Assembly: GCF_000426525.1 (NCBI RefSeq)
Contig: NZ_AUFN01000015.1
Location: 124,001 to 188,000, forward strand
DNA length: 64,000 bases
Direction: 5' to 3'
Origin: Nocardioides alkalitolerans DSM 16699
GTDB lineage: Bacteria > Actinomycetota > Actinomycetes > Propionibacteriales > Nocardioidaceae
Positions 21,898 through 30,600 of this stretch are shown piece by piece (the first letter of the stretch is position 1; every line of letters starts with the position of its first letter). The notes beneath the pieces are model-generated. The model was given only the letters and a program-made list of their open reading frames with translations, made no database searches and was not told the origin of the DNA. Made by a program: the position numbers and the translations under genes.

Positions 21898-23127
21898 TCA
21901 CTTCAGGAAGTCGGGGACGTCGAGGTCGTCGTCGAAGTCCACCTGCGGAGCCGGCGCCGGTCGCTGCGCACCGACGGGTACGGCGGGACGCGGCGTCTCC
22001 TGGGGCTGGGGCGGCAGCGGCCGGTGGGCCGGCTGCTGGGCGGGCTGCTGCGGCGCCTGGTACTCGGCCGGACGGCGCTCGGCGGGACGCTGCTGCACGG
22101 GCGCCGGGGCGCTCTGCGGCTCGGGACGCGTCTCCTGGCGACCGCGGCCCAGGACGGCGCCACCCTCGCTCTTCTTGGGCATGCCGCCGTCGAAGCCGGC
22201 GGCGATGACCGTCACGCGCACCTCGTCGCCCAGGGCGTCGTCGATGGTCGCACCGAAGATGATGTTGGCCTCGGGGTGCACGGCCTCCGCGACGAGCGCG
22301 GCCGCCTCGTTGATCTCGAACAGACCGAGGTCGGACCCGCCGGAGATCGAGAGCAGCACGCCGTGCGCGCCGTCGATCGACGCCTCGAGCAGCGGCGAGG
22401 AGACCGCCATCTCGGCCGCGGCGACGGAGCGGTCCTCGCCCCGCGCCGAGCCGATGCCCATGAGGGCCGAGCCCGCGTTCGCCATGACCGACTTCACGTC
22501 GGCGAAGTCGAGGTTGATCAGACCCGGCGTCGTGATGAGGTCCGTGATGCCGGAGACACCCTGCAGCAGCACCTGGTCGGCCTGCTTGAAGGCGTCGAGC
22601 ACGCTCACGTTGCGGTCGGAGATCGACAGCAGCCGGTCGTTCGGGATGACGATGAGGGTGTCGACCTCCTCGCGCAGCTGCGCGATGCCCTCCTCGGCCG
22701 AGTTCGCGCGGCGGCGACCCTCGAACGCGAACGGGCGGGTGACGACACCGATCGTCAGGGCGCCGAGGGAGCGGGCGATGCGGGCCACGACGGGCGCGCC
22801 GCCCGTCCCGGTGCCGCCACCCTCGCCGGCGGTCACGAACACCATGTCGGCGCCCTTGATGACCTCTTCGATCTCGTCCGAGTGGTCCTCGGCGGCACGC
22901 GCCCCCACGTCGGGGTTGGCCCCGGCGCCGAGGCCGCGGGTGAGCTCGCGGCCGATGTCGAGCTTGACGTCGGCGTCGCTCATGAGGAGGGCCTGCGCGT
23001 CGGTGTTGATCGCGATGAACTCGACCCCCTTGAGGCCGACCTCGATCATGCGGTTGACGGCGTTGACACCTCCGCCGCCGATGCCGACGACCTTGATGAT
23101 GGCCAGGTAGTTCTGCGCTGCTGCCAC
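21898..23127 (-). CDS. ftsZ: Cell division GTPase FtsZ
   Basis: A 409-aa tubulin homologue that forms the Z-ring. The GTP-binding signature [13 protein letters not shown], the N-terminal [16 protein letters not shown] and the T7 synergy loop [11 protein letters not shown] are intact. A Gln/Pro-rich linker (about residues 315-395) leads to the C-terminal binding peptide [10 protein letters not shown], the site used by SepF and FtsW in actinobacteria. GTG start at 23127. A promoter-like AT-rich patch with a palindrome lies 60-90 nt upstream, so ftsZ probably has its own transcript as well as read-through from the dcw operon. Confidence 0.98.
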   Translation of the reverse strand: MAAAQNYLAIIKVVGIGGGGVNAVNRMIEVGLKGVEFIAINTDAQALLMSDADVKLDIGRELTRGLGAGANPDVGARAAEDHSDEIEEVIKGADMVFVTAGEGGGTGTGGAPVVARIARSLGALTIGVVTRPFAFEGRRRANSAEEGIAQLREEVDTLIVIPNDRLLSISDRNVSVLDAFKQADQVLLQGVSGITDLITTPGLINLDFADVKSVMANAGSALMGIGSARGEDRSVAAAEMAVSSPLLEASIDGAHGVLLSISGGSDLGLFEINEAAALVAEAVHPEANIIFGATIDDALGDEVRVTVIAAGFDGGMPKKSEGGAVLGRGRQETRPEPQSAPAPVQQRPAERRPAEYQAPQQPAQQPAHRPLPPQPQETPRPAVPVGAQRPAPAPQVDFDDDLDVPDFLK

Positions 23128-23185
23128 GGCGGCCTCGCCTCTCGCGTTGGTGTGGTCGGGTCGTTCGCTGCGGGTCTCAACTCTT

Positions 23186-23216
23186 ACCCTCAGGCTGAGG
23201 GTTATAGTTATGTCAA
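23186..23216 (-). promoter_or_regulatory. Probable ftsZ promoter and operator palindrome
   Basis: On the minus strand TTGACA (23211-23216) and TATAAC (23201-23206) lie in the only AT-rich patch of the region. They are followed by the dyad ACCCTCAG-G-CTGAGGGT (23186-23202). The two hexamers are too close to be one -35/-10 pair. The best reading is TATAAC as -10 with a weak TACACA -35 18 nt upstream, and the palindrome over the transcription start. Confidence 0.55.
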
Positions 23217-23370
23217 CCTCTCGATGTGTAGGACGTTAGGTTCCCGGAGCACGTACGGCGGGGAGGCACGCCGCGTGTCGCGCGTGTCGTCGGATCCATC
23301 TGCGTGTCGTCGCGGTGGGAGCGCCCCGTCCGCCCTGTCGCTGGCACCGCGACCCGACGGAGGAGACCCG

Positions 23371-23430
23371 AGGGGCCGAGGGTGCCGAGGGGCCGAGGGT
23401 GCCGAGGGGCCGAGGGGCCGAGGGGCCGAG
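23371..23430. repeat. Tandem repeat AGGGGCCG / AGGGTGCCG
   Basis: Two 17-nt units made of an 8-mer plus a 9-mer are followed by three more copies of the 8-mer AGGGGCCG. It starts 12 nt past the ftsQ stop. The transcribed (minus) strand is C-rich and G-poor, a composition favoured by Rho. Confidence 0.85.
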
Positions 23431-23441
23431 ACGGGTGTTCG

Positions 23442-24191
23442 TCAGGGGCGGGTGGTGGGGCGCCCGGGGACGCTCACGTCGTACACGCTCGCCTCGACGT
23501 CGCCGTTGAGGAGCACGTCGAGCACCTCGCCCTTGGCCACGGACTCGTCGGCGCTCCCCCAGACGACGGTGGCGCCGTCGCGGAGCACCAGGGTGATCTC
23601 GTCGACGCTGGACGCCGTGATGGTCTCGACCTTCGTCGCGGTCGACGCCGGCATGGCGGCCACCAGCTTCGCGGCCTCACGGACCGTCTCGTCGCCCGCC
23701 TCGGGCTCGAGGTCGATGAGCGGCAGGCCCTCTGGCACCTCGTCGTACCGGCGGAACTCGACCCCCTCGCCGTCGATGCCCCGCAGGCTCTGCCCGCGTG
23801 CGACGACGGCCACGACCTCGCGCTCGACCACCTCGACGCGGATCTGGTCGGGCCACGCCCGGCTGACCTCGACCTCGGCGACGGCCGACAGCGCGTCGAC
23901 CCGCAGGCCAACGGCGTCGAGGTCGACGCGGGCGAGCGGCTCGCCCTCCGGCACCGCCGCGGCGGCCCGGACCTCGTCGACGGTCAGCACGTCGGTGCCC
24001 ACGACCTCGACGGAGGAGACGGCGAGCACCGACGAGAAGAACACCAGCCACGCCGCCACCGCGCCGGCGACCAGCAGGCCGCCCGCGACCGCGAGCATGC
24101 GCCACGACGCCCACCGGGACCGCCGGCGCCGGCGCTCGAAGAGCCGCCGGGTGTCGTCGTCCGCGGTGCGCGGCCGCGTGGAGGTGCTCAC
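23442..24191 (-). CDS. ftsQ: Cell division protein FtsQ
   Basis: A 249-aa bitopic divisome protein. A basic cytoplasmic tail (FERRRRRSRW) precedes one membrane helix (about residues 31-52). A POTRA-type domain follows (VSSVEVVGTDVLTVDEVRAAAAV), then the FtsQ beta domain with VSRAWPDQIRVEVVEREVVAVV. It links FtsL/DivIC-type proteins to the septal synthase. GTG start overlaps the murC stop (GTGA). It is the last gene before the ftsZ promoter region. Confidence 0.94.
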   Translation of the reverse strand: MSTSTRPRTADDDTRRLFERRRRRSRWASWRMLAVAGGLLVAGAVAAWLVFFSSVLAVSSVEVVGTDVLTVDEVRAAAAVPEGEPLARVDLDAVGLRVDALSAVAEVEVSRAWPDQIRVEVVEREVVAVVARGQSLRGIDGEGVEFRRYDEVPEGLPLIDLEPEAGDETVREAAKLVAAMPASTATKVETITASSVDEITLVLRDGATVVWGSADESVAKGEVLDVLLNGDVEASVYDVSVPGRPTTRP

Positions 24192-25633
24192 GACCCGTCG
24201 ACCTCCGGGGCGGCGGCTCCCCCGGCCAGCAGGTCGAGCACGCGGGGGCCGACGGTCGTGATGTCACCCGCGCCCAGGGTCAGGACGACGTCACCGGGGC
24301 GGGCCCGCGCGACCAGCGCCGCGGGCACGTCCACGAGGGCCGGCACGAAGGCCACGGCCTCGGCGGGCAGGGGGACGGTGCCGGCGACGAGGGCACCCGT
24401 CACGGCCGGGTCGGCGTCCTCGCGGGCGAGGTAGACGTCGGCGACGACGACCTCGTCCGCCGCGCCCAGGGCCACGCCCATGGCCTCGCCGAAGATCCGC
24501 GTGCGGGAGACGAGGTGGGGCTGGAAGGCCACGACGACCCGTCCCTCCCCCGCGACCGACCGGGCGGCCTGCAGGTCGCCGGCGATCTCCTGGGGGTGGT
24601 GGGCGTAGCTGTCGTAGACACGGACGCCGGCGGCCTCTCCCTTGAGCTCCATCCGGCGCCGCGTGCCCGTGAAGGAGGCCAGCCCCTCGCACAGCGCGTC
24701 GGCGTCGAGCCCGAGAGTGAGACCGAGGGCGAGCGCGGCGGCGGCGTCGAGCACGTAGTGGCGGCCCGGGATGCGCAGCGCGACCGGACCGACCTCGCGG
24801 CCGTCGGCCGTGGCCCGGAGCGTGAAGTACGAGCGGGTGCCCTCGAAGCGGACGTCGCGCACGAGCCAGTCGGCGTCGTACCCCTCCCCCACGGCGATCG
24901 CCCGCATGCCGCGGCCCCGCGCCGTGCGCACCAGCTCGGCCGCCCCGGGGTCGTCGGTGCAGGCGACGAGGAAGCCGTCGGGCTCGATGCGCTCGAGGAA
25001 GTCGTCGAAGGCGGCCCGGTAGGCGGCCTCGGTGCCCCACACGTCGAGGTGGTCGGCCTCGACGTTGGTCACGATCGCGGCGTGGGGCCGGTAGACGAGG
25101 AAGGCGCCGTCGCTCTCGTCCGCCTCCGCCACGAAGTGCGGGCCCGCGCCGTCGTGGGCGTTGCTGCCGGTCTGCGCGAGGTCGCCGCCGATCGTGTACG
25201 ACGGGTCCGCGCCGGCCGCGCGCAGCGCCATGGTCAGCAGCGACGTGGTGGTCGTCTTGCCGTGGGTGCCCGCGACGGCCAGGACCTGCTTGCCCGCCAT
25301 CACGGAGGCGAGCCCCGCCGACCGGGGCAGCACCCGCAGGCCGCGGGCGAGGGCCTCGACCACCTCGGGGTTGTCCTCCCGGACGGCGGTGGAGACGACG
25401 AGGGTGTCGGCGTCGCCCAGCTGCTCGGCGGCGTGGCCGACGTGCACGCGCGCACCGGCGGCCTCGAGGGCGGTGAGCGTGGCCGAGGGGGCGCCGTCGC
25501 TGCCGGAGACCGTGACGCCGCGGGCGAGCATGATGCGGGCGATCGCGGAGAGCCCGGCGCCGCCGATGCCGACGAAGTGGACGTGGCCGAGACGGTCGAC
25601 GGGCAGCAGCTCGTCGGGGACGGGGATCCTCAT
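24188..25633 (-). CDS. murC: UDP-N-acetylmuramate-L-alanine ligase MurC
   Basis: A 481-aa Mur ligase that adds the first L-alanine to UDP-MurNAc. The Rossmann motif HFVGIGGAGLSAIARIM starts the protein, the ATP P-loop is AVAGTHGKTTTTSLL, and the conserved EADESDGAFL and DSYAHHPQEI follow. The ATG overlaps the murG stop by 1 nt (TGATG). Confidence 0.97.
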   Translation of the reverse strand: MRIPVPDELLPVDRLGHVHFVGIGGAGLSAIARIMLARGVTVSGSDGAPSATLTALEAAGARVHVGHAAEQLGDADTLVVSTAVREDNPEVVEALARGLRVLPRSAGLASVMAGKQVLAVAGTHGKTTTTSLLTMALRAAGADPSYTIGGDLAQTGSNAHDGAGPHFVAEADESDGAFLVYRPHAAIVTNVEADHLDVWGTEAAYRAAFDDFLERIEPDGFLVACTDDPGAAELVRTARGRGMRAIAVGEGYDADWLVRDVRFEGTRSYFTLRATADGREVGPVALRIPGRHYVLDAAAALALGLTLGLDADALCEGLASFTGTRRRMELKGEAAGVRVYDSYAHHPQEIAGDLQAARSVAGEGRVVVAFQPHLVSRTRIFGEAMGVALGAADEVVVADVYLAREDADPAVTGALVAGTVPLPAEAVAFVPALVDVPAALVARARPGDVVLTLGAGDITTVGPRVLDLLAGGAAAPEVDGS

Positions 25634-26709
25634 CACGCACCCCCGGCGGCACGGATCAGGTCGGCGAGCTTGTCGTCCGCGTCGCGCGGGATGAGGGCCG
25701 ACGCGGCGGCGCCCATCGCCGACAGGCGGGCGGGGTCGCCCGCGAGGTCGGGGACCGTCGCGGCGATCCAGTCGGAGGTGAGCGCGTCGTTCGCGACCAT
25801 GAGCCCGCCGCCGGCGTCGACGACCGGGCGCGCGTTGAGCTCCTGCTCGCCGTTGCCGATCGGCAGCGGGACGAAGATCGCGGGCAGGCCGACGGCCGCC
25901 GCCTCGGTGACGCTCGACGCCCCGGCCCGGCACAGCACCAGGTCGGCGCTGGCGTAGGCGAGGTCCATGCGGTCGACGTAGTGCTCGACCACGTAGGGCA
26001 CGCCGTCGACGCGCACCGGCTCCGCCTCGCCCTTCGGGCCCACGACGTGCAGCACCTGCACGCCGCCGGCGGCCAGCGCGCCGGCGGACGCCGCCACCGC
26101 CTGGTTGAGCGCACGGGCGCCCTGGGAGCCCCCCGTCACCAGCAGGGTGGGCAGCGCGGGGTCGAGCCCGAAGTGGGCCCGCGCCTCGTCGCGCAGGGCC
26201 GCGCGGTCGAGGGTCGAGATCATCCGGCGGATGGGCAGCCCGACGTACGTCGCGCCGCGCAGCGGGGTGTCCGGGAAGCTGACGGCCACCGTGCCGGCGA
26301 GACGGGCGCCGACCTTGTTGGCGATGCCCGGCAGCGCGTTCTGCTCGTGCACGACGAGGGGCACCTTGCGGCGCTGCGCCGCGACGTACACCGGCATCGA
26401 GACGTAGCCGCCGTAGCCGACGACCACGTCGGGCTCGAAGCGGTCGATCACGGCGCCGGCCTCCTTGACGGCCTGCCGCAGCCGCAGCGGCACGCGCAGG
26501 AGGTCGGCGTTGGGGCGGCGGGGCAGCGGGACGGGCGGGATGAGCGCGAGCTCGTGCCCGGCGGCGGGCACCACCCGGGTCTCCAGGCCCCGGGCCGTGC
26601 CGACGCAGAGCACCTGCGTGTCGGCGTCCCGACGCAGCAGGGCGTCGGCCGTCGCGAGGAGCGGGGAGGTGTGGCCGGCGGTTCCTCCGCCGGCGAGCAG
26701 CACGCGCAA
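25633..26709 (-). CDS. murG: Lipid II synthase MurG
   Basis: A 358-aa GT-B glycosyltransferase that transfers GlcNAc to lipid I at the inner membrane face. Motifs: LLAGGGTAGHTSPLLA, VGYGGYVSMPV, HEQNALPGIAN, VTGGSQGARALN and CRAGASSVTEAAAVGLPAIFVPLP. Start is TTG at 26709, preceded by GGAAGG with a 6-nt spacer; no ATG or GTG fits better. A 63-nt gap separates it from ftsW. Confidence 0.97.
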   Translation of the reverse strand: MRVLLAGGGTAGHTSPLLATADALLRRDADTQVLCVGTARGLETRVVPAAGHELALIPPVPLPRRPNADLLRVPLRLRQAVKEAGAVIDRFEPDVVVGYGGYVSMPVYVAAQRRKVPLVVHEQNALPGIANKVGARLAGTVAVSFPDTPLRGATYVGLPIRRMISTLDRAALRDEARAHFGLDPALPTLLVTGGSQGARALNQAVAASAGALAAGGVQVLHVVGPKGEAEPVRVDGVPYVVEHYVDRMDLAYASADLVLCRAGASSVTEAAAVGLPAIFVPLPIGNGEQELNARPVVDAGGGLMVANDALTSDWIAATVPDLAGDPARLSAMGAAASALIPRDADDKLADLIRAAGGA

Positions 26710-26772
26710 TGTCGACCTTCCGTCAGGGTCTCGTGGTTCGTCCTCGGCTGGTGCGGTGGGCGACCAGGAGGA

Positions 26773-28032
26773 TCAGCGGTTGCGCCGCCGCGCCTCGAGG
26801 GCGGCGGCCGCCTCCGGCTCCCGTCGGGCGAACCCGATGAGGAGCCCGAGGGCGACCAGCGACGGCACCAGCGCCGACCCACCGTACGAGACGAGCGGCA
26901 GGGGGATGCCGATGACCGGCAGGAGCGCGAGCACCATGCCGATGTTGATGACGGCCTGCCCGAGCAGCCAGATGACGATCCCGAAGGACGCGTAGCGGAT
27001 GAACGGGTCCTTCGTCGCCCCGGCGACCCGGATGGCGGCGAACCCGATCGTGAGAAAGAGCCCGAGCACCAGGAGGGTGCCCACGAGGCCGAGCTCCTCG
27101 CCCAGCACGGCGAAGATGAAGTCGGTGTGGGCCTCCGGCAGGTCGCCCCACTTCTGCTGGCTGGCGCCGATGCCTTGGCCGAAGATGCCGCCCGACGAGA
27201 GCGCGAAGAGACCGTGGGCGGGCTGCCAGCCGGCGTCGTGGAAGTCCTGGAACGGGTCGAGGAAGTTCGTGATGCGCTTCACGCGCTCGGCGTTGGTCGT
27301 GGCCAGGTAGAGCACACCCACCCCGACCGCCGAGAGCGCGATCGCGAAGAGGCGGCCCGGGGCGCCCACCACCCAGAGCAGCCCGAGCAGGATGCCGAAG
27401 AGCACGAGGGCCGTACCGAGGTCGCGCTGCGCCACCACGAGACCCGTCACGAGGAGCACGCCGGGCACGACGGGCACGAGCACGTGGCTCAGCCGGTCGA
27501 GGTGCTTCTCCTTGACCGCGTAGACGTGCGCCGCCCACAGCACGATGGTCAGCTTCGCGATCTCGGAGGGCTGGATCTGCACCGGCCCGAGGGCCAGCCA
27601 GTTCTTGTTGCCGTTGACCTCGACGCCGAGCGGGGTCTGCGTGAGCGCGAGCAGCACCATCGCGACCGGCAGCGCGACCCAGGTCATGCGCCGGATGAAC
27701 GAGAGCGGCACCCGGGCCGCGACGAGGGCCGCGAGCAGCCCGATGACGGCCCACATCAGCTGGCGCCGCACGACCGCGTAGGAGTCGCCGAGGTAGGTGA
27801 AGGCGTAGACGCTCGAGGCGCTCAGCACCATGACCAGGCCGATGGTCAGCAGGAGCGCCGAGGCGCCGAGCAGGAGGTAGTACGACGTCAGCGGCCGGTC
27901 GAGCGCGTGGCGCAGGGCGTCCAGGCCGGCGAACCGGGACCGGCGGGGCCGGTCGAGCGGGTCGAGGTCCTCGTCGTCCGACGGTCGCGCGGTGCGCGAC
28001 CGGGAGGACGTCTCGGGCGTCAGCATCACCAT
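26773..28032 (-). CDS. ftsW: Septal peptidoglycan polymerase FtsW
   Basis: A 419-aa SEDS glycosyltransferase with about ten membrane helices, which polymerises glycan strands together with the septal transpeptidase. SEDS motifs include NGNKNWLALGPVQIQPSEIAKL, VVAQRDLGTALVLF, the catalytic-Asp loop region AHTDFIFAVLGEELGLVG and GIPLPLVSYGGSALV. A charged cytoplasmic tail of about 50 residues precedes the first helix. The ATG at 28032 has GGAGGGAG about 7 nt upstream. Confidence 0.96.
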   Translation of the reverse strand: MVMLTPETSSRSRTARPSDDEDLDPLDRPRRSRFAGLDALRHALDRPLTSYYLLLGASALLLTIGLVMVLSASSVYAFTYLGDSYAVVRRQLMWAVIGLLAALVAARVPLSFIRRMTWVALPVAMVLLALTQTPLGVEVNGNKNWLALGPVQIQPSEIAKLTIVLWAAHVYAVKEKHLDRLSHVLVPVVPGVLLVTGLVVAQRDLGTALVLFGILLGLLWVVGAPGRLFAIALSAVGVGVLYLATTNAERVKRITNFLDPFQDFHDAGWQPAHGLFALSSGGIFGQGIGASQQKWGDLPEAHTDFIFAVLGEELGLVGTLLVLGLFLTIGFAAIRVAGATKDPFIRYASFGIVIWLLGQAVINIGMVLALLPVIGIPLPLVSYGGSALVPSLVALGLLIGFARREPEAAAALEARRRNR

Positions 28033-28063
28033 GCCCGTGCTCCCTCCCTCGGGGCGGGAGCGC

Positions 28064-29527
28064 TCAGCCGCGTCCCTGCCGTCGTCGTACCGCTGCTGCG
28101 AACGCGTCACCGCGCTCGCCGTAGTTCGCGAACATGTCCATCGAGGCGCAGCCCGGCGCGAGCAGCACCGTGTCGCCCTCGCGGGCGAGGCCGGCGGCGG
28201 CCGCGACGACACGCTCCATGGGGTCGTTCCCGGAGGAAGTCTCGTCGTCGTCGAGCGTGATGAGCGGGACATCCGGCGCGTGTCGCGCGAGGGCGTCGAC
28301 GATCACGTCGCGGTCCCGCCCGTAGACCACGGCCCCGCGGAGCCGCCCGGCGGTGGCGCGCACGAGGTCGTCGAACCGCGCGCCCTTGGCCAGGCCACCG
28401 GCGACCCACACCACCGGGTCGTAGGCCTGCAGCGACGACTGGGCCGCGTGCGGGTTGGTCGCCTTCGAGTCGTCGACGTACCGCACCCCGGCCACCTCGC
28501 CCACCTCGGCGATCCGGTGGCCGTCGGGGCGGAAGGCGCGGAGGCCGTCACGGACGGCGGCCTGCGAGACCCCGTGGGAGCGGGCCAGCGCCGCCGCGGC
28601 CAGGGCGTTGGCGACGAAGTGCGGCGCCGGCGAGGCGAGGTCGGCGATCGTGCACAGCTCGGCGGCGTTCTGCTCGCGGCCCTCGACGAAGGCGCGGTCG
28701 GCGAGGATGTCCTCCACCAGGCCGACCATGCCGACGCGGGGCATGCCGAGCGTGAACCCGATCGCGCGGGCCCCCTCGACGACGTCCGCGTCGCGCACCA
28801 TCTGCTCGGTCGCCGGGTCGGCCACGTTGTAGACGCAGGCCCGCTGCACCTGGTCGTAGACGCGGGCCTTGTCGGCCGCGTAGGCGGCCATGTCGTCGTA
28901 CCAGTCGAGGTGGTCCTCGGCGAGGTTGAGCACCGCCGCGGACTCCGGGCTCATGGAGCGCGTGTAGTGCAGCTGGAAGCTCGAGAGCTCGACCGCCAGC
29001 ACGTCGTACGGCGTGGGGTCCATGACCGCCTCGACCACCGGCATCCCGACGTTGCCCACCGCGGCGCTGCGCAGGCCGGCGGCGGTGAGGATCGAGTGGA
29101 GCATCTGGACGGTCGTGGTCTTGCCGTTCGTGCCGGTGATCGCGAGCCACGGCGCGGGGCGCTCGGGGTCGCGCAGCCGCCACGCGAGCTCGACCTCGCC
29201 CCAGATCGGTACGCCGCGCGCGGCCGCCTGGGCGAGCAGCGGCGCGGTGGGCCGCCAGCCCGGCGAGGTGACGAGCACGTCGACGTCGTCGGGCAGCGTC
29301 GCCGTGCTGCCCTCCCCCAGCCGCACGGTGGCGCCCAGGACCTCGAGCAGCTCGCCCTTCTCGGGCCGGTCGCCCGCCGTCGAGTCGTCGAGCGCGGTGA
29401 CGTCGGCACCGAGGTGGGTGAGGTTGTCGGCCGCCGCGAACCCGGAGACGCCGAAGCCCGCCACGACGGCGCGCACGCCGTCCCAGCTGTCCTGCCGACC
29501 GAGCGCGAGGGGGTCGCGTCGGGTCAC
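28064..29527 (-). CDS. murD: UDP-N-acetylmuramoylalanine-D-glutamate ligase MurD
   Basis: A 487-aa Mur ligase adding D-Glu. N-terminal VVAGFGVSGFAAADNL binds the uracil nucleotide; P-loop AITGTNGKTTTVQML; AEDHLDWYDDMAAYAADKARV holds the carbamylated-Lys region; DDSKATNPHA and LLAPGCASMDMFANYGERGD complete the family set. GTG at 29527 overlaps the mraY stop (GTGA). Confidence 0.97.
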   Translation of the reverse strand: MTRRDPLALGRQDSWDGVRAVVAGFGVSGFAAADNLTHLGADVTALDDSTAGDRPEKGELLEVLGATVRLGEGSTATLPDDVDVLVTSPGWRPTAPLLAQAAARGVPIWGEVELAWRLRDPERPAPWLAITGTNGKTTTVQMLHSILTAAGLRSAAVGNVGMPVVEAVMDPTPYDVLAVELSSFQLHYTRSMSPESAAVLNLAEDHLDWYDDMAAYAADKARVYDQVQRACVYNVADPATEQMVRDADVVEGARAIGFTLGMPRVGMVGLVEDILADRAFVEGREQNAAELCTIADLASPAPHFVANALAAAALARSHGVSQAAVRDGLRAFRPDGHRIAEVGEVAGVRYVDDSKATNPHAAQSSLQAYDPVVWVAGGLAKGARFDDLVRATAGRLRGAVVYGRDRDVIVDALARHAPDVPLITLDDDETSSGNDPMERVVAAAAGLAREGDTVLLAPGCASMDMFANYGERGDAFAAAVRRRQGRG

Positions 29528-30600
29528 AGGTTCGCCACCCACTCGGCGTAGAAGATGCCCATGCCCGCGGCGACGAAGATGCCGGTGATGATCCAGAAGC
29601 GGATCACGACCGTGACCTGCTCCCAGCCGCGCATCTCGAAGTGGTGGTGCAGCGGGGCCATCCGGAAGATCCGCTTGCCGCCCGTGGCCTTGAAGAACCC
29701 GACCTGCAGCATCACCGAGAGCGCCTCGATGAGGAAGAGCCCACCGAGGATGACGAGCAGCAGCTCGGTGCGGGTGAGGATCGCGAGGCCGGCGAGCGCG
29801 CCACCGAGCGCGAGCGAGCCCGTGTCGCCCATGAAGATGCGGGCCGGCGAGGCGTTCCACCACAGGAAGCCGAAGCAGGAGCCCGTGATGGCCGCCGAGA
29901 TGATCGCCAGGTCGAGCGGGTCGCGCACCTCGTAGCAGTAGACCGACGTCTCACCCGGCTGGCAGATCTGGTTGAACTGCCAGATGTTCACCAGCGTGTA
30001 GGCGCCGAAGACCATCGTGGCGGCACCCGCGGCGAGGCCGTCGAGGCCGTCGGTGAGGTTCATGCCGTTGCTCGTGCCCGCGATGATGAACCAGATGAGC
30101 AGGACCGCGACGACCGTCGGCAGCGCCAGCCACGCGATGTCGCGCAGGAACGAGATGTTGTTGGACGCCGGGGTCAGGCCGGTGGTCTCGGACTCCAGCC
30201 ACGGGGAGAGCGCGAGGGCGCCGAACGAGAGCGCGATGACGGTCTGCCCGATCATCTTCGCCTTGCTCCGCAGGCCCAGGCTGCGCTGCTTGTAGATCTT
30301 GATGAAGTCGTCGAGGAACCCGACCATGCCGAGCCCGACGAACAGGAAGAGCAGCAGCCACGCCGACGCCGAGGGCGCCGTCCAGGTCACCAGCTTCGCG
30401 ACGAGGTAGCCCACGACGGACGCCATGATGATGACGATGCCGCCCATGGTGGGCGTGCCGCGCTTCGTGTGGTGCGACGTCGGTCCGTCGTCGCGGATCT
30501 CCTGGCCGTAGCCCTTCGCCGACAGCACGGTGATCGCCACGCGCGTGCCGAGCAGCGAGAGGATGAGGGCGAGTCCGCCCCCGAGCAGGATCGCTCTCAC
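29524..30600 (-). CDS. mraY: Phospho-N-acetylmuramoyl-pentapeptide transferase MraY
   Basis: A 358-aa polytopic enzyme (about ten helices) that makes lipid I from UDP-MurNAc-pentapeptide and undecaprenyl phosphate. Key motifs: GTPTMGGIVII, the Asp pair in FLDDFIKI, NLTDGLDGLAAGAA, ARIFMGDTGSLALGG and PLHHHFE. The GTG start at 30600 overlaps the murF stop (GTGA). Confidence 0.98.
   Translation of the reverse strand: MRAILLGGGLALILSLLGTRVAITVLSAKGYGQEIRDDGPTSHHTKRGTPTMGGIVIIMASVVGYLVAKLVTWTAPSASAWLLLFLFVGLGMVGFLDDFIKIYKQRSLGLRSKAKMIGQTVIALSFGALALSPWLESETTGLTPASNNISFLRDIAWLALPTVVAVLLIWFIIAGTSNGMNLTDGLDGLAAGAATMVFGAYTLVNIWQFNQICQPGETSVYCYEVRDPLDLAIISAAITGSCFGFLWWNASPARIFMGDTGSLALGGALAGLAILTRTELLLVILGGLFLIEALSVMLQVGFFKATGGKRIFRMAPLHHHFEMRGWEQVTVVIRFWIITGIFVAAGMGIFYAEWVANL

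Larger units (their letters stand above)
23128..23441. other. ftsQ-ftsZ intergenic region
   Basis: 314 nt with three visible parts, read in the direction of transcription (minus): a GC-rich tandem repeat just after the ftsQ stop (23371-23430), a stretch without features, then an AT-rich patch at 23181-23235 with promoter-like hexamers and a palindrome, and finally the ftsZ leader. No protein-coding frame has gene-like codon use. Confidence 0.7.
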
